From NCBI GenBank assembly GCA_033557685.1, contig JAWQRN010000367.1, positions 1-30,704 of the forward strand: 30,704 nucleotides of DNA. The letters are read 5' to 3'. Shown here in pieces: positions 1 to 10,155 of this stretch (positions are counted from its first letter, which is position 1; the number at the start of each line of letters is the position of its first letter). The notes below the pieces were generated by a model. That model saw only the letters and a list, made by a program, of their open reading frames with translations. It did no database searches and was not told the origin of the DNA. Both the position numbers and the translations under genes were made by a program. The DNA comes from Sperchopsis tessellata (Eukaryota; Arthropoda; Insecta; Coleoptera; Hydrophilidae).

Positions 1-79
1 TTAATGTTGCTTTGTACCTACTCTGTAATTGTCGAATGTTGGGTAGTGTAATTAAATAAATAAATAAATAAATAAATTA
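1..79 (+). repeat. LINE-like 3' tail ending in (AAAT)n
   Basis: A short segment ending 'gtagtgtaatt' runs into a tetranucleotide AAAT/TAAA tract (about 51-79). Simple tetranucleotide tails after a short 3' UTR are usual at the 3' end of several non-LTR retrotransposon lineages, so this is probably the last part of a plus-strand LINE copy whose body lies outside the window. No coding sequence is visible, so the family is inferred only from the tail. Confidence 0.45.
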
Positions 80-1796
80 ACTATACTTAAAACTTTTAGT
101 TTCTAAGATTTCTCACTTATACAAAAAATTTATACTGCTTGTAAGTGGAAAAGCTCTTGTGACTTTCTTAAATATAGCTTAGAAATTCTGCATTGATATG
201 AAATAGAATAATTTATAAGAAAGATCGTTTAATTTTTGCCATTAGATGTTTTTTTAACGATCTGCTTTAGTTTTCATTTATAAAATATCACTACTTTAAA
301 CAAACAAAATAAATATGAATTGTGTTTCCGGATGGAAATCGTGTATATCCCAACTCAGTCGGATCATTCGTATATAAGCAACAACTATAATGGGGGATGC
401 ACACTGGGATGGCACAGTGTCATCAGATAGATATTAGCGTGTGTAGAAGGATATAAACGAGTCAAAGGATCATCCAAATGATTGGAAGTTGAAATATAAG
501 TATAATCCCCCATGGCTTCCTGGGGAATCCGAAAAGTCTCGAACGAAGGCTTTAGTATCTTTGAACATGATAGTATAATCTGTTTATTGACGATGTTGAG
601 CCACGGCTGATTTAGTAATATGGCCAAGATAAGTTACACCGTCCGTGCTCCTTTAAGCGAGTATCACTCATACGCATGGTTTCTCCGATATAAACCTAAC
701 TTCAAGAATAAGGGAATACTTTTGAATTGATGAGAATACCTTTTGATTTAACATTTTTTTAGAATACAGGCAATTTTGTCCATCGTATCCTTGACGAATG
801 GTAGAAAAGTTTGGTTTCTGATATTTACTAGCTCTTTCATTTTAATTTATATCTCGTGATTAACTTTACTCAATAATAGCTAGATTCTGCATTTTATTTT
901 CAATAATTACTTAGAAAACACCCAGTATACATATTTATTTCCACATAGGCCATTTTTCATAATTTTTGCTTTATGTTAAGGCTTTAAATTATTATCTCTG
1001 TATTTTTGACATTTCTTAACACTTAATAATAAATTATTTCCAATTTTCCTACATAATTGTTAGTATGATAAGCAGGGAAGGATAATCTCCGAGTTGTGTT
1101 TCCTCGAGCCACATCCAACAACCAGAGGGGTGTAAAAATTCACAGTCGTGGAATGAAATTGCCTGGATTGTTGTGTTTCATGTTGGTGTTGTGTTGTGTG
1201 AAGGTGCAAAGGAAATAAAGGGATACATCGCGTCGTGCAAACGCGTAACTTCCGGTAAACCTCTTGCTCCTTCCTGGAGAAGCTATTAATATATGTCTGC
1301 AGCTCTCTGTATTTTTACATCCCATGTTATTTTGTAACAATTACTACCATAAAGACATTGCAGTACTTTTCCTGCATGCATTATAAGCAAATTACTCGAG
1401 TACTTGTGTAATAAGTTCAAAATAGTAGCAAATATTTGCTTTTAAATGTAAAATAAAAAAATATATCCTTGGCAAAGTTCTCTTTATGTAGTGTTGCACT
1501 CTTCCTTTGGGATTTTTGGCAAATCCAAAGATAGTAGTATTCAATCTGATGACACGTATTAGTTCAGGTTTGAATTTTAATATATGAAGTTATGTGAAAA
1601 TTCATAGATATTTTTATATATCATAGATCAGTTTTAAAGCTCGCATGTATGCAATCCCCTACAAGTTTTATTTTCTTGTCCTAAATATGAACCTAGAAAA
1701 ATACTAACCGAGCTTAATATGTCTTCTATTGCTAATTAATTATGGAATAACGGTAGTTTTATCAAGAAAATGATCCTTAGAAGTGGTCATTTAGAG
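80..1796. other. AT-rich spacer with two GC-raised patches, no gene recognised
   Basis: Mostly AT-rich sequence without a recognisable gene. Two patches have visibly higher GC: about 330-650 (an 80-codon open frame on the minus strand, 385-627) and about 1080-1330 (a 66-codon minus-strand frame). Neither open frame matches a family I know, neither has visible domain motifs, and both are short enough to arise by chance. The patches may be old repeat fragments. Confidence 0.4.
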
Positions 1797-1850
1797 TTAA
1801 TATTCACGAGATCATGCTCACAAGATTAATCAGTGACCCACACGCATACA
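1797..1850 (+). repeat. Dispersed repeat unit, copy 1
   Basis: The stretch centred on 'atcatgctcacaagatta' (1811-1828), followed by 'atcagt' and CA-rich sequence, recurs at about 27667-27735 as 'atcatgctcacaagattt' plus 'atcagt' and then 'cacacgcacaca'. Similarity extends some 15-20 bases upstream in both ('ttaatattcacgag' against 'attattcgcgta'). Two copies, each leading into CA-rich DNA, suggest a short interspersed repeat with a CA-type microsatellite tail. Confidence 0.6.
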
Positions 1851-2030
1851 CACAAGAAAACAAGCACACACACAAAAAACTCGCACACGCAGACACAGAC
1901 GCATACGCACTCGCACACGCACATATACTCGCACATGGACATGCACTCGCACACGTACACGCACACGCATTTGCACCCAAACTAGCACACACACTCTTAT
2001 TCATATTCGCACACGCCACATACACGCACT
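1838..2030. repeat. Degenerate CACACG/CGCACA minisatellite
   Basis: About 190 bases of CA-rich sequence built from irregular hexamer-like units such as 'cgcaca', 'ctcgcacacgca' and 'acatgcactcgcacacg'. It is open in at least one frame on each strand (about 93 codons plus, 73 minus), because a low-complexity CA/CG tract rarely forms stops. The predicted peptides are His/Ala-rich or Cys/Ala-rich and are not credible proteins. Confidence 0.85.
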
Positions 2031-2450
2031 TTCAGGCTCAAGTTCTTCTGATGAAGTGGCTCAATTTAGTGTGGATTGTTTACATATCGTCTTGATACAA
2101 AACCGCTTTTCCTTTATAGAATAATTATGTACGCGGTCCATCTATTTTGCAATGGGCGTCCCTGGGAAATTTGGAACATTCCATATTTTCTGTAGACCTT
2201 ATTTGCTTAAGGTCTTCTGTATTACGGAATGTATATGTCAATATAGTATCCACTTTTAATTCTATTATTCACTATCATTAATGATTTTGGACCCTCGAAT
2301 GTTTATTACAAATCTTTACTCGTAGAAGCTATCATATTGCGTATATCTCAGGTTTTTTTAAACAGAAAATTGTGTGTCGTCTTTTTTCAAAACTTTTATA
2401 CATAGTCCTATATTTATAAATTATCATTAAAAGTTAAAAAAAAATATTGG
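2031..2450. other. AT-rich spacer, nothing recognised
   Basis: No open frame or motif that I can assign. It lies just upstream of the Penelope-like relic and could contain further decayed RT sequence, but I do not see it. Confidence 0.3.
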
Positions 2451-3155
2451 GGAAAATGTACCTCTTCCTTGGTGGATAGGATGATTCGTAAGAAACGCCG
2501 TCGCCTGGAAGCCATGTTCGCATCATCTATTGTTCCTCGTAAGCAGACCAAGTCCTCTTATTTCGGCTTAACTTTAATCCCCGGTGTATCATAGCGTGTT
2601 TTAGGACCCTTGGTAATTTTCGGAACGACAACGCCTTTCTTTTAAAACCAGAGTTAACTTAAACAGGTCGTTCATCATCAATAAAGATTCACTGCCAACC
2701 TTAAGCAGGTCAGGTGTTTATAATCATTGTTATTCTTACTGTACTTCTTCGAATGTCGGCCAATGTGGCTGAAGTTTAGTCTATCCGTATTCACTAGCAT
2801 GTATGCTCAGCGAGTCCCTCTCGTATAGGTCCCATTAATGATAGATCTGTTTATGGTAGACATATTCGGTTTATTAGTCATGTGATTGATGTCAATACCT
2901 GTTTCCGCCCCTCCATTTCTACTCGTCAGGTTTTCGTCTAAATTTAAAATATGGAAATATTTAAGGAAATGTCCATTAATCCCCAATGTCTCAATATAAC
3001 GTCAGTCCTAGAAGATTCCGCCCTGTTGTCTGTCATTCGTCATCCTCCAGCCCCTGACATACTTCTATATAATTTTCTATTCTGTGTTCGTTCATCATTA
3101 GCTTCCTTCCGTTTTACTAATTTTTCTTTATTCGTATTTCTACCTTTCTAATTTT
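2451..3155 (+). pseudogene. Penelope-like element relic: RT C-terminal end and GIY-YIG domain
   Basis: Broken plus-strand coding sequence with several frameshifts. From about 2470 it reads 'VDRMIRKKRRRLEAMF' and then 'YFGLTLIPGVS' (near 2560-2600), matching the 'LPYIPGLSE'-type segment after the RT domain in Penelope-like elements (PLEs). A shifted frame gives 'FRTLGNFRNDNAFL', then 'SGVYNHCYSYC' and 'NVGQCG' (about 2705-2775), which correspond to the GIY and YVGQ strands of the GIY-YIG nuclease. The tail continues as 'SVYGRHIRFISHVID' and 'MEIFKEMSINPQCLNIT' to about 3155. The main RT palm and the catalytic YADD are absent, so this is a 5'-truncated, dead copy. PLEs use RT and GIY-YIG together for target-primed insertion. 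Assignment is by eye from linked motifs in the right order. Confidence 0.7.
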
Positions 3156-3783
3156 CGGATTTTTGTACCGTTTTGTGTCTGCCATCTCACGATCGATCTG
3201 TTTTGACATTTGCAGAAAAGGTGATTGGTATTTCATGTCTTATTGTTTCAGTGATAATTCTCTTTGCAATCGTTGTTCCCATTAGCCTTTGGTTTTTGAT
3301 ATTTACTCAACATTTACAGGTTAGTTGTTTGTGTTTTTCTATTTTTGTTTTTCGTGTTGTTTTGGTATTTTGTTTGTCTAATTACCTAACCTATTTTCTG
3401 CCTTTTCCCTTTGTAGATTTTATGTTTTTACCGCCTTATTTTATACATGGCTGTCTTAGTGTGTGGTTGTTGAGTATTCTCGTGTTGTTTTGGTTTTGTG
3501 CAGGTTTGGTTGCCTCACTCGACGTCACCTTCTAAGTTAGGTTTTCCCTCTTAATTTTCCTTATTTTTCCTCTGTAAACAGCCTTACTACTTGTTAGCGA
3601 GGCTCCGTTTTTGCATTTTTCTTTTTACATTTATTTATTTTTGTTTTGTACTGTGTATATTTATAATTTTAAAATGTTTTATTATAACTCTCTTTTAGAG
3701 GTTTGTTTATTTTGTTTAGTTTTCCTTTAATTTTATTTTATTTTATCTTAATACTTTGACTGAAAATATTATCTCATTTTGTA
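3156..3783 (+). other. T-rich 3' region of the Penelope-like relic
   Basis: A pyrimidine-rich stretch between the end of the GIY-YIG coding remnant and the hammerhead-like motif. It holds a 120-codon open frame (3173-3535) that is strongly hydrophobic (runs of Phe, Leu, Val), as expected from T-rich DNA read in that frame. I therefore do not call it a gene. Its position suggests the untranslated or pseudo-LTR part of the element. Confidence 0.4.
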
Positions 3784-3825
3784 GCCCTAAAGATGAGGCA
3801 GGTGCCTCGAAACATGCCGTAAGGC
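3784..3825 (+). ncRNA. Hammerhead-ribozyme-like motif (a) in the PLE 3' region
   Basis: Reading from 3787: C-U-A-A-A-G-A (core CUGANGA with G5 changed to A), one unpaired U (3794), a perfect 5-bp stem GAGGC (3795-3799) / GCCUC (3804-3808) with loop AGGU, then GAAA (3809-3812) and C-AU-G as a minimal stem III. Flanking GCC (3784-3786) and GGC (3823-3825) could form part of stem I. Minimal type I hammerheads are known in PLE terminal regions, and this one is on the coding strand downstream of GIY-YIG. The G5 change and 'CC' instead of 'UH' at the cleavage site suggest an inactive relic. Confidence 0.5.
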
Positions 3826-3837
3826 GTTTCTACAGTA

Positions 3838-5935
3838 ATTGTTTTGTAAACAAATGGCAGAATTGTTAGCCCTGCGCATTTTATCACTACACTCTCATTC
3901 ACTACAGAACCCATCTGTCAATCCTCACCACTTTACTCTGTCTCTAGCTGCAACCTTGATCTCCCCCCATGGTATTCCCCTCTGGTTGTGTCCGTATGCC
4001 ACACTCCTCCTCCATCTATCCACAGGTCTTCCTACCCTTATTCTACCCATACAGTTGTATTCCAGGACCTGTTTTATCAAACTATCATGAGACCTTCTTA
4101 GTGTGTGCCCAATCCATCTCCACTTTCTCCTACTCACTGATACCTCAATACGTTCCTGCTCTGTTAATCTCCATAGTTTATCATTTGATATACGATTTGA
4201 TATTATACATTATATATAAAGATATTACATATTCGCCTCAAGCATTTATTCACAAATACTTGCACTCTACAAATACTTTCCCTATTTTCTGCCCAAGACT
4301 CAGCTCCATACAACAAGACACTTTTCACATTTGAGTTAATTAGCCTGATCTTCGTTTCTCTAGTAAGCTCTCTTGATGACCGTATGTTCTCTAACATGTC
4401 AAAGGAACTATGTGCAGTAGTATTTCTCCTTTTTACATCCTCCCTACATCCACCCTCCCTATCTAGCACACTACCCAGGTAGCATAACCTATCCACCTCT
4501 TCAACTTTTTCATGTTTTACACATATCCTACTCCCTCTTTCTCCATTTACCACCATTATATTGGTATGTGTTGTATTGATCCTCAGTCCAACTTTCTCAG
4601 CCATTCGTGTCAAAATATATACTCTCGTTGCATATATTGCTCTGTTTCAGTTAAGAGGCATTCATCGTCTGCAAAGTACAAGTCCCTCAAACGGTGAAAT
4701 GGATCCAAAGCTAGTCCAGTAAGATTGTCAGTTGTATTCCTCATAACCCAATCCACTACCACTAGGAAAAGCATTGGCGACAGTATACAACAATGTCTTA
4801 CACCGCTGTCTGTACTTATGTTTTTCAGTACTCGTCCTACACGATCAAGCTTCACTGTGTAGTTCTCGTACAGTATCTTTATCATTCTCATAAAATTATG
4901 AGGAATTCCGTAAATCTCAAAAATGATCCTCATCCCATCTCCATCAACCTTATCAAAAGTCTCCTGGAAGTCCACAAAATTCAGGAATAGCCTTCCCTGA
5001 GCTTCTAGGACCTGGTCCACGATTATTCGGAGGGTGCATATCTGATCAATACAAGATCCATGGGGTCGAAATCCTGCTTGATTATGTCTCAGAACTTGAT
5101 AAATCTGGTACCTCATTCTTTCGAGCATTAGCCTTGTGATAATTTTACTCGCTGCACACATCAAAGTCACAGCCCGCCAATTATCACACTTTGTCAAATC
5201 TCACTTTTTCGGTATTTTTATAATACAATATCCTCTCCTAGTTCCATATCTTCTTCAGCACCAAATACATCACTTCTGTTGACAACTCTAAATCCATCTT
5301 TAAAAGCTCTGCTGGTAAATCATCCTCTCCCGCTACATTCGCATCCTTCAGTCCCTGTATGACCTTTTGTATCTCTTCCAAGAAAAATTCTTCCGTATTA
5401 ATGTTCAATTCCCCTCTTTCCTCAACAAATTCCACTCGCAATTGAATCTCCTCTCTTCGATACACATGTGATGAATGTTCAGTCCATCTATTTACAATTT
5501 CTCCCTCCTTCTTAAGAAGCTTGCCATCTGTATCTATTATGCATGACGTGTGAGCATTCCCTTTTTCAGCAAATTGCCTAGTAATTGGAGCGCACACATT
5601 TACAATAAGTAAGTTGCGAAATCTTGCTCTAAACTTTGCCCACACTATCCTTTCTGACACTCTCTCTCACTCAATCAATGCCCGCCCTGCCTCCAGACTC
5701 AATATTAAAGCCGCTCCCCTTTCTTTTCTTGCATTTGCCTCCAACTTCCAGAGTACAATATAGTTTCTCCACTGTCCAACTTAACACTGCCACAGCCGTT
5801 CCACCTGGTTTCGCTTAATCCAAGAATGACCACTCTATTTCTATTAATTTCCTCAGCAATTTGTATCGGTTTACCAGGATCGTTCATAGTTCTCACATTC
5901 CAGCATCCCAGATATGTATCATGTCTTATATCCAT
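3838..5935 (-). pseudogene. LINE ORF2 remnant: partial endonuclease, reverse transcriptase, C-terminus
   Basis: Encoded a polyprotein for nicking target DNA and copying the element RNA. The N-terminal piece (5705-5935) has 'LGCWNVRTM' and 'VVILGLSETRWNG', the endonuclease start. The next frame (5238-5660) gives 'SERIVWAKFRARFRNLLIVN', then jumps to the linker 'DTDGKLLKKEGEIVNRW', so the endonuclease middle and end (GDFN and SDH catalytic regions) are deleted. The RT piece (4610-5197) has 'NWRAVTL', 'QAGFRPHGSCIDQI', motif A 'NFVDFQETFD' (about residue 73), 'GVRHCCILSPMLF' (usual GVRQGC altered) and 'YFADDECLL' (about residue 174), so the FADD catalytic pair remains. Then 'KVGLRINTTHT', 'YLGSVLD' and 'LLYGAESW' (4203-4613), and 'RRKWRWIGHTLRR' with 'GRPVDRWRR' (3925-4137). 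Clearly non-functional. Confidence 0.85.
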
Positions 5936-6640
5936 CTTATCTTCCTGCCACTCATTGTTCGTATTCGTTTCCTATCGTCTTCATTGTTTCCACAACAAAT
6001 ATCATATATTACACTCTTGGAGTGTAGTTTCTTGTCTGATAGAAGTATCCCGTGGGTGTCTTCAACCTCTTTTCTGTCTTACTTCATTTATACTCCTCAC
6101 CGTTAATTACAATTCACTTGTATCCCATTTTTACTATATATCCGCTCAGTCTCTCTGTTCCAGCTATTACATTAATCTCCGCCTGACTCTTCCTCTCTTC
6201 CAGAGTCAAGTCATGATAAATGTAAACCTTGCTTCTTCCCAGTCTGTTTCTATTCTTCATAACTCCTCCTAAGACTCCAGTTAAACCAGAATCATTGCCT
6301 TATGTTTGTCCCTACTCATCCTCTTTATCTTAACCTCCACATCAATGTTTCCCTTTAAGAATTTTTCCACTTCTCTTTCTTCAAACCGCTGTTCAACATC
6401 TAGACCTCTTATGATAACATTTCTGTGTCTTGGCTTTCTCTTCCAGCCTTCCTATTGTCTCTATAAGACTTCCTCTATCTTTTTTCCATATTTCCTCTCT
6501 GTCCCTCATTCCTCTCTTAGTTTATTGTTCTCATCCATACTTTCTTTAAGCCTAGCAGTCATTTCCTCGCTCAGTCTCTGATTTTGTTCATTGCTCCTTC
6601 TTAGCTCTTCCCTTATTTCGTTCATCCAAGAAATAACTCA
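5936..6640 (-). pseudogene. LINE ORF1-like remnant: coiled coil and RRM-like domain
   Basis: Upstream of the endonuclease, minus-strand frames give a charged helical segment (about 6470-6640: 'MNEIREELRRSNEQNQRLSE' and 'MTARLKESMDENNKLREE') typical of a coiled coil. This is followed by 'RHRNVIIRGLDVEQRFEERE' (about 6380-6450), then 'VKIKRMSRDKHKAMIL', 'LTLEERKSQAEINVIAG' and 'YKWS'-like remnants down to about 6080. The order coil, 'RNVIIRGL', 'LT.EER..' matches L1 ORF1p-like RNA-binding proteins (RRM plus C-terminal domain) carried by several LINE lineages. At least three frame changes and in-frame stops break it. In live elements the product packages the RNA. Confidence 0.65.
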
Positions 6641-6642
6641 AT

Positions 6643-6930
6643 CTACAGTATCTCTTTGCATCCAGATTTATTTTTAATTTCACCATTCCACACTATTCTA
6701 ACCAACCTTCCACTCGCCTGCCAATTTCTAAGATAATCAACCTTCAAGTGCCCTATCCTTGCTGGCAGTAGTATTCCTTGACCTTCCACTCCCACACATA
6801 AGTTAATGTCTGTCCTACTGGAACCAATCACACTAACATCGCATAACCGGCGCTTCAATTTGTGAAAGAAATTAACGAAGACAAACAAACCGGCCTCGCA
6901 AAGACCTACAGTCCATTCAGTTGAGTGCAT
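6643..6930 (-). pseudogene. 95-codon open frame at the 5' side of the LINE
   Basis: A 95-codon frame with an ATG, ending just before the ORF1-like coiled coil. Its C-terminal half ('ARIGHLKVDYLRNW', 'RLVRIVWNGEIKNKSG') is basic, and a one-base shift joins it to the coil ('QRDTVD' then 'VISWMNEIREEL'). It is therefore probably the N-terminal part of the same ORF1 product. The part 'DVSVIGSSRTDINLCVGVEG' is not a domain I can name. It may also be partly 5' UTR. No independent host function is supported. Confidence 0.4.
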
Positions 6931-7437
6931 TGATCTGAAATAAAATTAAATCCTACCTTAGATTTGTCGAAGCTCGTTCAAATGTGGTTAAAGTATCTCT
7001 TTTTTAATTTGCATATTTGAAAAATATAATAAAAATAAATAGACCATACCAACCCTAAATCACATATTTGTGTTCCGGTGAATTGTTCCAATTAAATTTT
7101 CACTTCCAATATTAGCTTTATGTTGACCCACATAATAACATAACATAATGTATGCTGGTACATACACTACATTATCTTTGAAACATACAATACGCATTTT
7201 AAACCTCATGAATGCATAGTTACTAACCTACCACCCAAAGTCCCTCACATAAACATTACAAAAATAATAGGGAAGAGACACCTTTAGTCTGCGTGCACAA
7301 TTTATTAATTACCTCAATATATTTATTTTTTTTAATAACACATACAGTGAAGACTGAGTAGGTCCATTAATCTAGTTGTTTGTGACGAGCTAATTAGATT
7401 GTTTTCGAGGTATATTCAGCGTCACTTGAAAGTTCAT
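6931..7437. other. AT-rich spacer, nothing recognised
   Basis: Contains no open frame or motif I can assign. It could include the 5' flank of the LINE, whose exact 5' boundary is not visible. Confidence 0.3.
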
Positions 7438-7439
7438 TA

Positions 7440-7660
7440 AAACGTGGTGGCGTACCGGTTGGTGGACCTGGCGTCTTCGATGCCCTGGCGTCAGTCTAGA
7501 AGCCGTAAGAGCATTAAAAGGACTATGTTTTCCCCGCTCTCTTTCCTTACCCACAGTGGATCACGAAGCACAGACTAGTAGTGCTCAAGCGATCCCAGGA
7601 CCTTAAAAGCACTGCTTTCTCTCCAACTTAGAGCAGAAAACGCTACTCCATAATTTATAG
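7440..7660 (+). repeat. Possible tRNA-derived SINE
   Basis: A GC-raised island of about 220 bases begins with 'gtggcgtaccggttggtgga', resembling the head of a tRNA-derived SINE. 'tggcgtaccgg' (7448-7458) fits a pol III A box (TRGYNNARNNG) at 10 of 11 positions. The expected B box, about 35-45 bases later, is poorly preserved ('gtctagaagcc', near 7493-7503). The body is unlike the AT-rich flanks. No second copy is in the window and no clean tail is visible, so this is a weak assignment. Confidence 0.35.
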
Positions 7661-8379
7661 TTGTTTAACAATGCACGAGCTAGAAACGGGGCTTCGCATT
7701 TTTACACAATGTCTGACGTGAAAGGGTTGCGCTGGTATAAAATAATTTTTAAAGAGGATTTGCATGATTAAGTGGAGTGTTTATATTTAAAAGTGGGCGC
7801 GAATTTAAATATAATGGGTAGGTGGTTTGTTTAATGCGACCAGATTATATGTGTATAATGGTCGCTTAATTTTTTTTTTTAATGTGCCATGACGATGTGA
7901 AGTGGAGGCTTATTTCGAGTTCTACTATCACACGCTTTGAGAAGCGGCTTAATAACGCATTAGATTGCCTTTTTTTGGACAGATAATTAAAAACAATTTT
8001 TGTTATTTTCACACAACGATGTCTAGATATTTAAAGAGGTTTATTTCATTTTTAAGTGGTTTACAGTTTATTTACTTGTAAAAGATCATTTTTTAACATG
8101 TAGCATTAATTAACTATGTATTTTTTGCAAACATTTCTTCGTAAATTTTATCTATATATACGCTCCCAAACATTAATAAATCCCTAGTTTAACACATAAT
8201 TTAAAAATAACAATTTTACCAAACCACACGTATATTATTATATTTAGACTTGATAGCATATAATTCCAGTTCTATCAATAAAATTAAGCCGATATCTGGT
8301 TTAACATTATTTTACAGTCTGCATTTGATATACTTCAAGGCTTCAATTATGAAGATGAGATAGGTGATAATAGGAAGAA
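7661..8379. other. AT-rich spacer, nothing recognised
   Basis: Highly AT-rich sequence without a supportable gene, RNA or repeat. Confidence 0.3.
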
Positions 8380-9720
8380 ACTTCTTGAAGTGGTTAGAAA
8401 GTTTTACCAAGAACAATATCGCAATGATCGTAACCATATAAACATCTCACCCGAAAAAAGACGTTCCACTAATATTACCCTCAGAAGTTGCACATGCTCT
8501 AAAATTAATGAAGTATGGAAAAGTACCAGGAGAAGACCGATTCACAGTTGATATACTAAATTTTCAGGTGATAAGATATGTACAGTTCGGGCAAAACTGT
8601 ATACGTGATGCATAAAACAAAAGAGATATCAGCTTTTTGAAACAATGCAACACTTATTTTTATTTACAAAAATGAAATAATGAAGATCTGGCAAATAACC
8701 GTCAAATCGGTCTGACATTTGCAGTTTATAAGTTCCTCACCAAAATAATTACGAACTTTCTTACAGACAAATTCGATTCTTACTATCCCGAAGAACAGGC
8801 ATGCTTTCGTCAGTATTAACCACATTTATACGGTGCGTCAATTGATGTCTAGCTACAACAAGTATAAACTGTCATTATGTTGTGCTTTCGTAGTTTACGA
8901 GAAATCATTGGCTTTGATCAAGACATCTGCAGTTACTAAAGCTTTGGTCCAAAATGGCACTCCATCTTCCTACGTACATCTATTCAAAACATCTATGAAA
9001 AAGTCACATTAACCTTAAAATTGCAGAAAAACAGAAACGTCTCATATTCATAAAGGTGTTAGAAAAGGAGATACCACATCACCGATGTTGTTCAGTGCAG
9101 CTTTAAAGTACATGTGCCGTGAATTTAATTGGGAACAAAAAGGACTTAAAGTGAATGGAGAATATCTTAACCATTTGAGATCTGCAGACGATATCGTGTT
9201 ATTTGCATACACTATCAAGGAGCTCCAAGAAATAAATATTGATCTGGATGTAAAGGTCTAAGCCTTATGATGAATCTTAGTTAAACAAAGCATGCATTTT
9301 GGCCACGTCATAACGATGGATGGAGATATATCTTTAAAGGTAGCACGAAGAACAAAACTTACATATAAGACGCCTAAGTAACATATTTAAGTCCCAAATG
9401 CTTTGTATTTGAAACACAGAGTTAACAATCAGAGTGCTTTGCCTGTTATGACGTTTGCTAGTAAGACGTGGACAGTATAGGGCTCGTATTTACAGAAACT
9501 CCAAACAAAGTAAAGAAGTATAATTAGTGATAGAAGGCGTTATTGTAAATGGGCAGGTGAGAAGATCATCGGTGAAAAAAGAATTAATCTTGTGGAGGTC
9601 GAGAGACAACGTAAGTTCAAGACGAAGACCCTTGTTTGGGAATCACTCGAATGAGAATATCGCACAACAATGGCTAGTGGAAAGAACACGGGGAGGCTCT
9701 CGTCAAGCAATGGATGAATA
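8380..9720 (+). pseudogene. Second LINE relic: linker, RT and C-terminus, heavily decayed
   Basis: Plus-strand frames, shifting often, read 'LPSEVAHALKLMKYGKVPGE' (8470-8545, the linker before RT), 'LANNRQIGLTFAVYKFLTKI' (8685-8750), 'YYPEEQACFRQY' (8780-8815), 'NHLRSADDIVLFA' (9165-9210, catalytic FADD now SADD), 'NLS.TK' (near 9275), 'CKWAGEKI' (near 9545) and 'LWRSRDNVSSRRRP' (9587-9632). This is the usual series of an apurinic-endonuclease LINE with a 'KWAGHVAR...RGRP' end. It is a different lineage from the element at 3838-6930, since the RT signature here is 'NYRPIS/VYKLFTKI'-like. The endonuclease is absent, so the copy is 5'-truncated. It ends close to a (TA)n tract, which may be its 3' tail. 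Not functional. Confidence 0.75.
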
Positions 9721-9740
9721 ACTGCAGATTATTTTCTTGA

Positions 9741-9746
9741 TATATG

Positions 9747-9819
<73 letters not shown>
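9741..9819. repeat. (TA)n microsatellite
   Basis: Near-pure TA dinucleotides from 9752 to 9819, after a short TATG/TGTA lead. It begins about 20-30 bases after the last recognisable LINE codons, so it could be a microsatellite tail of that insertion that later expanded. Confidence 0.95.
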
Positions 9820-9821
<2 letters not shown>

Positions 9822-10155
9822 CAGCCTGTAATGAAAAGTAAGGTTAAGAAATACTACTTTTTTGTTTAAATTTTCTATTTGTATTTCCTGATAATTTACT
9901 ACTTCCTCAGGGAATCTATGTAACTGCAAAAAAAAATCACCATTGGATGTATAATACATATTTTCATAACGATAGACTTACAACAGTGCTATCTTCAATG
10001 AGGTAAAACAAGCATCAGAACAGGAACATACATCACAGAAGGCTAGACATCGATGTTAGGATGAATTATGCAGAAGCACCAAACAATTATAAAATGCTTT
10101 ATAAAGTACAAACTATGCCATGTTCATGGCCAATTTAAATTAGGACACAAAAAAT
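9820..10155. other. AT-rich spacer, nothing recognised
   Basis: No supportable feature. The open frame through this part on the minus strand is a by-product of the TA repeat. Confidence 0.3.

Larger units (their letters stand above)
3838..6930 (-). mobile_element. Degenerate non-LTR retrotransposon (LINE), about 3.1 kb, minus strand
   Basis: One element can be followed from about 6930 down to 3838: an upstream open frame, an ORF1-like section (coiled coil plus RRM-like domain), the start of an apurinic-type endonuclease, a linker, RT, and a C-terminal tail. Many stops and frameshifts break it, and most of the endonuclease is missing. The 3' end at about 3838 meets the 3' end of the plus-strand PLE relic. 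There is no obvious poly-A or microsatellite tail, and target-site duplications are not evident. The protein pattern resembles the CFDP2/BovB-like 'LGLSETRW' type found in RTE-like LINEs, but the ORF1-like part makes the clade uncertain. Confidence 0.75.

Noticed and set aside
1804..2095. Overlapping long open frames on both strands (93 and 73 codons)
   Set aside because: They come from the CA/CG-rich minisatellite, which lacks stop codons by composition. The peptides are simple repeats.
3173..3535. 120-codon hydrophobic open frame resembling a membrane protein
   Set aside because: T-rich DNA read in this frame yields Phe/Leu/Val runs by composition. The position between GIY-YIG and the hammerhead-like motif fits a PLE 3' region, and no signal or family motif is present.
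3969..6581. Plus-strand open frames across the LINE (for example 3969-4334, 5826-6272)
   Set aside because: They are antisense shadows of the minus-strand LINE, whose motifs are clear on the other strand.
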